5,925 bases of DNA. Origin: an uncultured Lachnospiraceae bacterium (GTDB taxonomy: Bacteria > Bacillota > Clostridia > Lachnospirales > Lachnospiraceae). Of this stretch, positions 1 through 5,765 are shown in pieces. Made by a program: the position numbers and the translations under genes. The notes under the pieces are model-generated. The model ran no database searches, had not been told where the DNA came from, and worked only from the letters and a program-made list of their open reading frames with translations. Positions within the stretch are counted from its first letter, which is position 1, and each line of letters begins with the position of its first letter. The stretch covers positions 1 through 5,925 of the forward strand of contig CAMQOJ010000280.1 in the NCBI GenBank assembly GCA_947003375.1, in the 5' to 3' direction.

Positions 1-200
1 CAATCCTCACGGCTCCGCCTGTCTCGCCTCTCCGGCCTCATCTGCGGAGCCCTCTCCATGCTGCAGACCGCCAGGATTTATACTGCATAACGCTGAATAC
101 TGCCTAATGTAATTATGCGATTGAACCGGTCAGCGTTATGCAGTCTGGTTTCACGGCAAGTGAAATCATTAAGAAGTATAAGTTATAGTTGCTTCGGCAA
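1..200. other. Left-end region without a recognisable gene
   Basis: I see no supported gene here. Plus frame 1 is open from the window edge to a TAA at 88-90 (29 codons, ending ARIYTA), so it could be the C-terminus of a gene lying mostly to the left, but nothing in it is recognisable. A minus-strand ATG at 57-59 is open to the left edge but has no ribosome-binding site. The main structure is the inverted repeat at 82-144. The stretch also includes the 3' flank of the tryptophan synthase gene, which ends at 201; no stem followed by a T-run, as expected for an intrinsic terminator, is visible there. Confidence 0.4.
82..144. repeat. Perfect 15-bp inverted repeat, 33-base loop
   Basis: ACTGCATAACGCTGA at 82-96 is repeated exactly as its reverse complement at 130-144. 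The 33-base loop contains a near-copy of the arm's outer part (TACTGCCTAA at 98-107 against TACTGCATAA at 81-90) and a weak inner dyad (TGCCTAAT with ATTATGC). CCAG (71-74) and CTGG (144-147) flank the arms. As RNA it would form a long hairpin beyond the tryptophan synthase stop codon. There is no T-run on either side, so it does not look like an ordinary rho-independent terminator. It could be an mRNA 3'-end stabiliser, a small palindromic dispersed repeat, or the end of a mobile element. Confidence 0.75.
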
Positions 201-1574
201 TCAGCCTATCTTAGGAAGCGAATTCCGGTACTGCTCCAGTTCGGCATCCGTGGGGATGTAATCCTCCATCTGACCCTCATGGAACTTCTCATAAGCCACC
301 ATGTCGAAGTATCCCGTGCCGGTGAGTCCGAAGAGGATGGTCTTCTCCTCGCCGGTCTCCTTGCATTTTTTGGCCTCGTCGATGGCCACCCGGATGGCAT
401 GGGAGCTCTCGGGTGCGGGCAGGATGCCCTCCACCCTGGCAAAGTACTCCGCGGCCTCGAAGACTTGCGTCTGTTTCACGCTGGTGGCCTCCATGAGCCC
501 CTGATGGTAGAGTTCCGACAGGGTGGAGCTCATGCCGTGGTAGCGCAGGCCCCCTGCGTGGTTGGCGGAGGGGATGAAGCCGCTGCCAAGAGTGTACATT
601 TTGGACAGAGGGCAGACCATGCCGGTGTCGCAGAAATCATAGGCGTACACGCCCCTGGTGAAGCTGGGGCAGGAGGCGGGCTCCACGGCGATGAAGCGGT
701 AGTCTGCCTCCCCACGCAGCTTCTGGCCCATGAAGGGCGCGATGAGGCCGCCTAAGTTGGAGCCGCCGCCTGCGCAGCCGATGATCGTATCCGGCTTCAC
801 GCCGTATTTGTCAAGGGCTGCCTTGGCCTCCAGGCCGATTACCGACTGGTGCAGCAGCACCTGGTTCAGCACGCTCCCCAGCACATAACGGTAGCCCTCG
901 CTCCCCACTGCCGTCTCCACGGCTTCGGAGATGGCGCAGCCCAGGCTCCCTGTGGTGCCGGGGTGCTCCGCCAGGATCTTCCGCCCTACCTGGGTGTCCA
1001 TGGAGGGGGAGGGGGTCACGGATGCGCCGTAGGTGCGCATGACCTCCCGGCGGAAGGGCTTCTGCTCATAGGAGCATTTCACCATGTAGACCTTGCAGTC
1101 CAGCCCCAGGTAGGCGCAGGCCATGGACAGCGCGGTGCCCCACTGGCCCGCTCCGGTCTCTGTGGTCACGCCCTTCAGGCCCTGCTTCTTGGCGTAGTAG
1201 GCCTGGGCGATGGCGGAGTTTAATTTGTGGCTGCCGCTGGTGTTGTTGCCCTCGAATTTGTAGTAGATCTTGGCCGGGGTGTCCAGCCTCTCCTCCAGGC
1301 AGTAGGCCCGGACCAGGGGAGAGGGGCGGTACATCTTGTAGAAATTCCGGATTTCCTCGGGAATCTCGAAATTGGCCGTGGTGTCGTCCAGCTCCTGCTT
1401 CACCAGCTCCTGGCAGAAGACGCCGGACAGCTCTTCGGCGGTCATGGGCTGATGGGTGCCGGGATTCAAAAGGGGCGCGGGCTTGCGCTTCATGTCGGCC
1501 CGCAGGTTGTACCATGCTCTGGGCATCTCGTCCTCGTTCAGATAGATTTTGTAGGGGATTTTCTCGTTTGGCAT
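201..1574 (-). CDS. trpB: Tryptophan synthase beta chain, TrpB2-type
   Basis: This PLP enzyme of 457 residues condenses indole with L-serine to give L-tryptophan in the cytoplasm. Visible motifs are GSHKLNSA with the Schiff-base lysine K117, TETGAGQWGTA with the catalytic acid E139, the PLP phosphate loop GGGSN (269-273), and EGILPAPESSHA (382-393). The long N-terminal part before the lysine and the overall length fit the TrpB2 / TrpB-like subfamily better than classical TrpB (about 400 residues). The start at 1574 is chosen because GGAGGA lies 7 bases upstream and IPYKIYLNEDEMPRAWYN is the expected N-terminus; the frame stays open back to 1721 but that part is low-complexity leader. An ATG at 1589 overlaps the ribosome-binding site. 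No trpA or other trp gene is adjacent, so it probably works alone on free indole. A Trp T-box controls it. Confidence 0.93.
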   Translation of the reverse strand: MPNEKIPYKIYLNEDEMPRAWYNLRADMKRKPAPLLNPGTHQPMTAEELSGVFCQELVKQELDDTTANFEIPEEIRNFYKMYRPSPLVRAYCLEERLDTPAKIYYKFEGNNTSGSHKLNSAIAQAYYAKKQGLKGVTTETGAGQWGTALSMACAYLGLDCKVYMVKCSYEQKPFRREVMRTYGASVTPSPSMDTQVGRKILAEHPGTTGSLGCAISEAVETAVGSEGYRYVLGSVLNQVLLHQSVIGLEAKAALDKYGVKPDTIIGCAGGGSNLGGLIAPFMGQKLRGEADYRFIAVEPASCPSFTRGVYAYDFCDTGMVCPLSKMYTLGSGFIPSANHAGGLRYHGMSSTLSELYHQGLMEATSVKQTQVFEAAEYFARVEGILPAPESSHAIRVAIDEAKKCKETGEEKTILFGLTGTGYFDMVAYEKFHEGQMEDYIPTDAELEQYRNSLPKIG

Positions 1575-1684
1575 TCTCGTTTCCTCCATATTCTGCTTTG
1601 TCCGAGCCGGTTTCTCCGGTCTCGCTTTTCCGTAAGAACCTTGCTGTGCCACATGGGCGATTCCCGCCTCCGGCGTCCGCCGCT

Positions 1685-1747
1685 TCAGGGCCTTCGCGGG
1701 CGGCATCCATGGGGACGCCATCGTCTCGTCAGCTTCGTCAATGTCAT
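1685..1747 (-). CDS. Possible 20-aa leader peptide upstream of trpB
   Basis: The 20-codon ORF begins MTLTKLTRRW and ends in an Arg/Pro-rich tail (RPRRP). Its ATG (1747-1745) is preceded by AAGGAG with a 7-base gap, a better ribosome-binding site than many real genes have. It lies downstream of the T-box terminator, inside the trpB transcript, and stops 110 bases before the trpB start in a different frame. It holds one Trp codon, too few for a classical trp attenuation peptide. It may be a regulatory leader ORF, a genuine small protein, or a chance ORF. The 1721 ATG of the trpB-frame extension lies inside it. Confidence 0.35.
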   Translation of the reverse strand: MTLTKLTRRWRPHGCRPRRP

Positions 1748-1844
1748 GTGCTGTCTCCTTCCGAGTAAAATGCGCTGTCTTTTTTCCGGCAACGGAAGTC
1801 CTGTCCGGCGCGTGCCTTCCCTCCGTCCGAGGAGTCTGTAAAAC

Positions 1845-1884
1845 AAAAAACGCCCCGACAGAAGATGATGCTCTGTCAAGGACG
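1845..1884 (-). terminator. Intrinsic terminator of the Trp T-box
   Basis: On the minus strand CGTCCTTGACAGA (1884-1872) pairs with TCTGTCGGGGCG (1862-1851): twelve pairs, three of them G-U, with one bulged U at 1878. Six T residues follow (1850-1845). CGTCC is the standard 3' strand of the T-box antiterminator, so the two structures exclude each other. Uncharged tRNA-Trp should favour read-through into trpB. Confidence 0.93.
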
Positions 1885-2145
1885 AATACTGTACGAAAAT
1901 AGTACGATTATCCGCGGTGCCACCTTGCTTCACGGTCTGACCCGTGCCCTTAGCGGGATACCTTCATATCCCCGGCATATGACGTCTGCCCGAACGTCGC
2001 AGAATACTCTGTGTATGCCACATTTCACTGCGCCCTCAGCGGCCCATTTGACAACTTGTTTCCCACCTGCTTCTCAGCCCCGCAGGCTCTCTGTAAGGAC
2101 ATGATTGCCGTTATCCCCGCTTCAACGGTTTGTTTGTATTGATTT
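1845..2145 (-). promoter_or_regulatory. T-box riboswitch, tRNA-Trp specific
   Basis: The leader binds tRNA-Trp and reads its charging state. The conserved T-box element AGGTGGCACCGCGG lies at 1925-1912 (read on the minus strand), and an intrinsic terminator follows. Stem I has the AGAGAG motif and an apical stem CCTGC/GCAGG (about 2092-2064). A kink-turn-like pair GGGATAA / CTGAGG is closed by GCG/CGC and ACGGC/GCCG(C). Just distal to that stem lies TGG at 2046-2044, the Trp codon, at the expected specifier place. The acceptor-binding bulge is UGGC (1922-1919); its C would pair with a G discriminator base, the base found in bacterial tRNA-Trp. Further hairpins at 1972-1955 and 1946-1931 (CACGG/CCGTG, probable stem III) precede the antiterminator. 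The 5' boundary comes from the promoter. The specifier call is by eye, not by covariance model. Confidence 0.92.
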
Positions 2146-2151
2146 TCAATC

Positions 2152-2180
2152 ATTATAAAGCCATATGGGTAAATTGTCAA
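2152..2180 (-). promoter_or_regulatory. Sigma-A promoter of the T-box/trpB transcript
   Basis: On the minus strand TTGACA (2180-2175) and TATAAT (2157-2152) are both perfect consensus with a 17-base spacer. The DNA just upstream (about 2181-2205) is A/T-rich and may act as an UP element. The predicted start is near 2145. This should be a very strong promoter, so control of trpB most likely rests on the T-box. Confidence 0.9.
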
Positions 2181-2346
2181 GAAATAAATAAAACGAATAT
2201 AAGATTTGAAACAGACGGTTTTAAGTGTGGTGAAGTAGAGCAGAGTGAGAGGCTGCGGCATGGATGCATGAGTGAGAAAATTGTGATATACTCAAGACTG
2301 CGGGCCTGGCGGGTGGAAGGAGCCGCTGGGGATGTGAATCCGTGGC

Positions 2347-2377
2347 TTGACACGGACACGATGTCGCACTCTATACT
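2347..2377 (+). promoter_or_regulatory. merR promoter with 19-bp spacer
   Basis: TTGACA (2347-2352) and TATACT (2372-2377) are separated by 19 bases instead of 17. Overlong spacers of 19-20 bp are the hallmark of promoters activated by MerR-family proteins, which untwist the DNA to realign the two boxes. The dyad GACA-CGA-TGTC at 2355-2365 lies inside the spacer and is the likely operator. Transcription should start about 15 bases before the ATG at 2400. The inference is autoregulation by the gene product. Confidence 0.75.
2355..2365. promoter_or_regulatory. Candidate MerR operator dyad in promoter spacer
   Basis: GACA and TGTC are exact inverted copies around CGA, centred at 2360, two bases from the middle of the 19-bp spacer (2362). 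Position and symmetry match MerR operators, but the arms are only 4 bp, so chance is possible. Confidence 0.5.
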
Positions 2378-2399
2378 ATACATACGGGGAGGTAACCGG

Positions 2400-3350
2400 A
2401 TGGCTTTGATGACGATCGGCCAGGTGAGCGAGATGCTGGGCGTTTCCGCAAGGATGCTGCGGTATTATGAAAAAGAGGGACTGGTGAGGAGCATGCACAG
2501 GGAAAATTACGCCTACCGCGTATACGATGAGGACGCGGTCAGGAGAATCCGGCAGATTGTGCTGCTGCGCAGACTCCAGATGCCCTTGAAGAGAATCCGG
2601 GTCATTATGGACGGCAGCGCCCGGGAGGCTGCGGGCATGGTACAGGAGCAGATAGCGGATATGGAGCGGAATCTGGCTTCCATGGGGACAATCCGGACGG
2701 CCCTGGAGAGGCTGCGGGAACTGCTCGGGGAGGGGGATTCCCCTTCGGACCGGGCCTGGGAAAGTGTGCTTGGGGATATGGCGGGGCTGCTCGCTCTGGA
2801 GAGGTACAAGCTCAACAGAAGCGCCCTTTGCCCGGTATCGGAGAAGGAAAAACAGATTCGGATCGTCCTGCTGCCGCCTTGCACGGTGGCTTCCTTCCGA
2901 TATTTCGGAGAGAATCCGGAGGAGAAGGTGGGAAGCGTCATGGACGGGTTCATCCGCGGAGAGGGGCTTTACGAGAAAAAGCCGGACTCCCGCCTGTTCG
3001 GCTTCAATCCGGCTGACGGCGAGGGGGATGGCAGGAGCTACAGCTATGAGAACTGGGTGACCATACCGGAGGATCTGGAGGTGTCTGCGCCGCTTGCAAA
3101 GAAGCGCTTTGCGGGAGGGCTTTACGCCGCCTATGCCATACGCTTTCCTGATTTCCAGGAATGGGAATTCCTGAAATCCTGGGCGAAGAACAATGACAGG
3201 TATCGGGCGCGCCCCTGCGTGGACGGGGCAGGTGATCCGGAGGGCTGCCTGGAGGAGCATTACAACTGGGTGTACTCGGCCCATGCGGGCTGGCCCCGGA
3301 ATGGAATCGACGGGAGCGTGGACCTGCTCCTGCCCATACAGCCGAAGTGA
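2400..3350 (+). CDS. MerR-family regulator with GyrI-like effector domain
   Basis: This is a cytoplasmic transcription regulator of 316 residues. Residues 4-70 form the MerR winged helix-turn-helix (TIGQVSEMLGVSARMLRYYEKEGLV, then YRVYDEDAVRRIRQI). A helix for dimerisation follows at about 75-112 (EAAGMVQEQIADMERNL). Residues 152-314 resemble the GyrI-like / AraC effector-binding domain, with YENWVTIPEDLE (216-227) and CLEEHYN (283-289), whose glutamates sit where BmrR-type regulators contact cationic drugs. The start is set by GGGGAGGT at 2386-2393, 6 bases before the ATG; the frame is open back to 2130 but lacks another ribosome-binding site and crosses the promoter. It ends in tandem TGA TGA codons. 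The ligand is unknown; a hydrophobic or cationic compound is a family-based guess. Probable targets are its own promoter and the acetyltransferase gene downstream. Confidence 0.9.
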   Translation: MALMTIGQVSEMLGVSARMLRYYEKEGLVRSMHRENYAYRVYDEDAVRRIRQIVLLRRLQMPLKRIRVIMDGSAREAAGMVQEQIADMERNLASMGTIRTALERLRELLGEGDSPSDRAWESVLGDMAGLLALERYKLNRSALCPVSEKEKQIRIVLLPPCTVASFRYFGENPEEKVGSVMDGFIRGEGLYEKKPDSRLFGFNPADGEGDGRSYSYENWVTIPEDLEVSAPLAKKRFAGGLYAAYAIRFPDFQEWEFLKSWAKNNDRYRARPCVDGAGDPEGCLEEHYNWVYSAHAGWPRNGIDGSVDLLLPIQPK

Positions 3351-3585
3351 TGAAGTGATTCTCCGCCGTGACGCGCCGGTCCGGTTTCCCATTCCAGGCC
3401 TATGCTTCTCCCATAAGCCCGGCAATCGCCTGGGCCCGGGCGGGGAAGGGAGAGACGGATTCACGCCGGGATTCGGAGGCCCAGGAGGCTGTCCGCGCCT
3501 GGGGTGGAGGGCAGGGATTCGCGTTGCCGAACTGAAAATACTAGACGGCTGCCTGTGGACCAGGCGCAAGAAGGAGGGAATCGAG
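3351..3585 (+). other. Spacer between merR and acetyltransferase gene
   Basis: The 235-base spacer is GC-rich and holds no gene I can support. It contains GC stems such as GCCCGG (3417-3422) with CCGGGC (3436-3441) and CCCAGG (3480-3485) with CCTGGG (3498-3503), neither followed by a T-run. I found no convincing sigma-A promoter; TTGCCG (3524-3529) has no good -10 partner. Read-through from the merR promoter is therefore the simplest way to express the next gene. Confidence 0.4.
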
Positions 3586-4329
3586 ATGACGGACAAGGAA
3601 AGATTCAAAAGAGATTTGCTGGAGCTGGGGGTGAGGCACGGGGATATGGTGCTGGTGCATTCTTCCATGAAAGCCCTGGGGACGGAGTGCGCCCCCGAAG
3701 AAATCATCGATGCCATGGAGGAGGTGTTGGGGGAGGAGGGCACGCTGCTGATGCCCGCCCTGACCTATGAGAATGTGACGGCCGAACAGCCTGTGTTCGA
3801 CAGCGCCGCCACGGAGCCCTGCATCGGGCTGCTGCCCAGGACGTTCCTGCACAGGCCCGGCGTGGAGCGCAGCGTCCACCCCACCCACTCCGTGTGCGCC
3901 AAAGGGAAGATGGCGCACAGGCTGACCGTGGGCCATTCCATGGACGACACTGCCGTAGGGCCCCACTCTCCCTTCATGCTGCTTCCGCTCTTTGGGGGAA
4001 AGCTGCTCTTCATCGGGGATATCTTGCAATCCTGTACATTTATGCACGGAATTGAGACCATCCTGAAGCCGCCCTACATCCGCCAGACGCCCTCCCCGGT
4101 CTTTACGGTAGACGGCCAGGCCAGGCAGTATGTGGCGAATGACGGCTACGGCTGGGGCTCGGAGTTCCAGCGCATCGAAGAGATACTGGAGGAGCCGGAC
4201 ATCCGCAGGGGGAAGCTCCTGGCGGCCAACGCGTACCTGATCGACGCCCGGGCGCTTTTCGCGGCTGCCCTGCTGAAGATGTGGGCGGAGCCCTATGCGT
4301 TCATAACGGATATTTCGGCTTATATCTAA
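3586..4329 (+). CDS. AAC(3)-family aminoglycoside N-acetyltransferase
   Basis: The 247-residue protein belongs to the acetyl-CoA-dependent antibiotic N-acetyltransferase family (Antibiotic_NAT), whose characterised members acetylate the 3-amino group of aminoglycosides. Family motifs in order are DMVLVHSSMKALG (20-32), EGTLLMPALTY (51-61), HPTHSVCAKG (98-107), GPHSPFMLL (125-133) and SCTFMHGIE (149-157), including the H and E of the CTxxHxxE signature. The start follows AAGGAGGG at 3571-3578 by 7 bases; the frame is open upstream to 3193 but overlaps merR and has no supporting signal. At 247 residues it is shorter than the usual 260-290, with the reduction in the C-terminal half. Chromosomal members of this family in Clostridia need not confer resistance, so the substrate is uncertain. 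The gene lies downstream of the MerR/GyrI-like regulator on the same strand, which suggests joint induction. Confidence 0.85.
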   Translation: MTDKERFKRDLLELGVRHGDMVLVHSSMKALGTECAPEEIIDAMEEVLGEEGTLLMPALTYENVTAEQPVFDSAATEPCIGLLPRTFLHRPGVERSVHPTHSVCAKGKMAHRLTVGHSMDDTAVGPHSPFMLLPLFGGKLLFIGDILQSCTFMHGIETILKPPYIRQTPSPVFTVDGQARQYVANDGYGWGSEFQRIEEILEEPDIRRGKLLAANAYLIDARALFAAALLKMWAEPYAFITDISAYI

Positions 4330-4344
4330 TCTGGCAGGATAGGA

Positions 4345-4369
4345 TTCCCCGCAGCCCTGCTGCGGGGGA
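4345..4369. terminator. GC-rich stem-loop between convergent genes
   Basis: CCCCGCAGC (4347-4355) and GCTGCGGGG (4359-4367) form a perfect 9-bp stem with a CCT loop, extendable by a T-G and a T-A pair. It sits in the 65 bases between the stops of two converging genes, where a bidirectional terminator is expected. No T-run follows on either strand, so termination may be weak or the structure may simply protect mRNA ends. Confidence 0.55.
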
Positions 4370-4394
4370 ACGCGGTTTGGGCGCCTTGTGATTC

Positions 4395-5513
4395 CTACAT
4401 TTTTCTCCCATAGGCAATCAGCAGCCCCCTGGCAAAACTATATTCGGCATCAGGATTGGAGGAAAAATATTCTGCGATTCTCCTGTTCCGCAGGCAGTAT
4501 TCCCGGGCTTCGCTGCGGGACATGCCATGGGTCATAAGCTGGAGGATCAGGGCATTCTCTTCCCCCTGTCCCATACAGGAAGTCCACTGGTTGGCCCGGA
4601 GGAAATCGTTCCTGGCTTCCTCATAATCTGCATGCTTGGGGGTCATGAATTCCACCTTGTCATTCATCCGTACATCCACATCCGCAAGCCCCAGCCTCTC
4701 CAGGATATGGGCAGCCTTGACTGCCACAGAGTAATCCCTCCCCTGCAAGGCAAGCTCCGTCTGCCATTTCTTTTCCAGACCCTCATGGAGGCACAGTTCC
4801 CGGTAATCCATTCCGTCCACATACAATCCGCAGCTCTCAAATTCCCTGTTCACGTCCATGCACACCACATAGCCGCCAGGCTTTGCAAAGGAAATCATTT
4901 TCCGGATAAAGGCGACAGGGTCGTCCAGGTGCCTGAGGACTGCCTGGCATATCACGAAATCGTATTTGTTTTCTGCCGTGTATTCATTAACGTTTTTGCA
5001 GATAAATTCCGCGGCTATATTCTGATTTGCAAAAAGCTGCTTTCCCTCCTGGATCAGATTTTCCGCAAAATCAATTCCCGTGTAAGTGCTTCCCCCGGGC
5101 ATGGCAGGGAGGAGCAGCAGTCCCAGAAAACCGTATCCGCATCCGCAGTCCAGTATGGAAACGGGCTTTTGGATGTTCCATACCTGTGAAACGAGGAAAC
5201 GGACATAGTCGTCGTTCCAGAATCGCTTCCGCGTCCGCAGCAGATAGTCCAGCCGATGGTTCCAGAAATCCTTCGTCCCTGTCTGCTCGGGAATATACGA
5301 TTCGCCGTCAAGAGGTTTCAGGCCCAGCAGCTGGTCTGTGGACACATGAAAATATTCCGCCAGCGGCGGCAGAAGGGTGATATCGGGCATGCTGGCCGCG
5401 GTCTCCCATTTGCTGATTGTCTGGAAGGATACGCCCATGGCGTCTGCCAGTTCCTGCTGTGTCAGCTTTTTTTGTTTTCTCAGGTCGGCAATGCGTAGCT
5501 GTATTTTCTTCAT
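4395..5513 (-). CDS. XRE helix-turn-helix / SAM methyltransferase fusion
   Basis: The 372-residue protein has two clear parts. Residues 3-64 are a Cro/C1-type (XRE) DNA-binding domain: IADLRKQKKLTQQELADAM, then GVSFQTISKWETAASMPD and the dimer-helix stretch LLPPLAEYFHVSTDQLLGL. Residues about 85-225 are a Rossmann-fold class I methyltransferase: motif I ILDCGCGYGFLG (120-131), acidic motif II YTGIDFA with D148, YDFVICQAVLRHLDDP (184-199), and FAKPGGYVVCMD (209-220). The C-terminal 150 residues match no family I know and may select the substrate. The start at 5513 follows GAGGAGG by 6 bases; an in-frame ATG at 5534 lacks such a site. No signal peptide or membrane segment is seen. DNA binding and methyl transfer are secure inferences; the methyl acceptor (small molecule, rRNA or protein) is unknown. 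Its base composition looks somewhat more A/T-rich than the neighbouring genes, perhaps reflecting separate ancestry. Confidence 0.9.
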   Translation of the reverse strand: MKKIQLRIADLRKQKKLTQQELADAMGVSFQTISKWETAASMPDITLLPPLAEYFHVSTDQLLGLKPLDGESYIPEQTGTKDFWNHRLDYLLRTRKRFWNDDYVRFLVSQVWNIQKPVSILDCGCGYGFLGLLLLPAMPGGSTYTGIDFAENLIQEGKQLFANQNIAAEFICKNVNEYTAENKYDFVICQAVLRHLDDPVAFIRKMISFAKPGGYVVCMDVNREFESCGLYVDGMDYRELCLHEGLEKKWQTELALQGRDYSVAVKAAHILERLGLADVDVRMNDKVEFMTPKHADYEEARNDFLRANQWTSCMGQGEENALILQLMTHGMSRSEAREYCLRNRRIAEYFSSNPDAEYSFARGLLIAYGRKM

Positions 5514-5557
5514 AGGGAACCTCCTCGTTTGCATGTTTTTTCTGCGCAGGCCCGCAT
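5510..5557 (-). CDS. Possible 15-aa upstream ORF overlapping the methyltransferase start
   Basis: The ORF (MRACAEKTCKRGGSL) ends in a TGA that overlaps the methyltransferase ATG as ATGA, the classic geometry of translational coupling. Its own ATG (5557-5555) lies in the 3' arm of a strong leader hairpin and has no ribosome-binding site. The methyltransferase ribosome-binding site lies within its last codons. It may be a regulatory upstream ORF exposed only when the hairpin opens, or a coincidence. Confidence 0.3.
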   Translation of the reverse strand: MRACAEKTCKRGGSL

Positions 5558-5594
5558 AGGGAATTTTGCTGCTAATGCAGCATGCGGGCCGCGC
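5544..5594 (-). promoter_or_regulatory. Long leader hairpin before the methyltransferase gene
   Basis: On the minus strand GCGCGGCCCGCAT (5594-5582) pairs with ATGCGGGCC-T-GCGC (5557-5544): 13 pairs with one bulged T. Nested within is a second hairpin, GCTGC-ATTA-GCAGC (5581-5568). The stem ends 18 bases before the GAGGAGG ribosome-binding site. On the minus strand it is followed by A residues, not T, so it is not an intrinsic terminator of this transcript. It more likely shapes translation or RNA stability. Confidence 0.7.
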
Positions 5595-5596
5595 GG

Positions 5597-5626
5597 CGAG
5601 CCGGGGAGAAGGGATTCCCCTGCTCG
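5597..5626 (-). promoter_or_regulatory. First leader stem-loop of the methyltransferase transcript
   Basis: CGAGC-a-GGGGA (5626-5616) pairs with TCCCC-g-GCTCG (5607-5597), giving ten pairs around one A-G mismatch with an 8-base loop. It begins about 10 bases after the predicted transcription start and is followed within 3 bases by the second hairpin, so nearly the whole leader is folded. Confidence 0.6.
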
Positions 5627-5642
5627 ATTGGTGTCTGACGAT

Positions 5643-5651
5643 ATTATAACA
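5643..5651 (-). promoter_or_regulatory. Extended -10 promoter of the methyltransferase gene
   Basis: On the minus strand TGTTATAAT (5651-5643) is a perfect TATAAT with a TG dinucleotide one base upstream. No good -35 box lies at 17 bases (AATACA or similar), as is common for extended -10 promoters. The predicted start is near 5636, leaving a leader of about 120 nt. Confidence 0.7.
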
Positions 5652-5680
5652 GGAATTCCGGCGGTTGTATTTAGATGAGA

Positions 5681-5698
5681 AGGAGAATCAGTTCTCCT
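5681..5698. promoter_or_regulatory. Inverted repeat, candidate operator
   Basis: AGGAGAA (5681-5687) and TTCTCCT (5692-5698) are exact inverted copies around TCAG. The dyad ends about 30 bp upstream of the -10 box of the methyltransferase promoter, where an XRE-type dimer could activate or repress. Binding by the adjacent gene's own helix-turn-helix domain is an inference from position. Confidence 0.5.
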
Positions 5699-5765
5699 GG
5701 GATGCGAGTCGGGGAGGATAGAGGGCATTTCTGGAAAGGAATCCGGGGGCTATTGAAAGATCCGT

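Noticed and set aside
82..144. Integron attC site
   Set aside because: The arms do not contain the required RYYYAAC / GTTRRRY core pair, and no integrase or cassette is nearby.
1575..1721. N-terminal extension of the tryptophan synthase frame to an ATG at 1721
   Set aside because: The ATG has no ribosome-binding site, the added 49 residues are unlike the family, and a good site (GGAGGA) precedes the ATG at 1574.
189..1841. Plus-strand open frames (188, 124 and 204 codons) opposite trpB
   Set aside because: Gly/Ala/His-rich translations are antisense shadows of trpB, and no ribosome-binding site supports them.
2130..2399. Upstream extension of the MerR reading frame
   Set aside because: It runs across the promoter (2347-2377); the ATG at 2400 has GGGGAGGT at proper spacing and gives a standard MerR N-terminus.
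3193..3585. Upstream extension of the acetyltransferase frame into merR
   Set aside because: Overlaps merR in another frame with Arg/Gly-rich low-complexity translation; AAGGAGGG places the start at 3586.
2376..3743. Long minus-strand open frame of 455 codons opposite merR
   Set aside because: Pro/Arg/Ser-rich shadow of a GC-rich coding strand; spans two real genes on the other strand and has no recognisable domain.
5544..5594. Intrinsic terminator on the plus strand because TTTTTT lies at 5535-5540
   Set aside because: On the plus strand the T-run precedes the stem, and on the minus strand A residues follow it, so neither direction gives stem then T-run.
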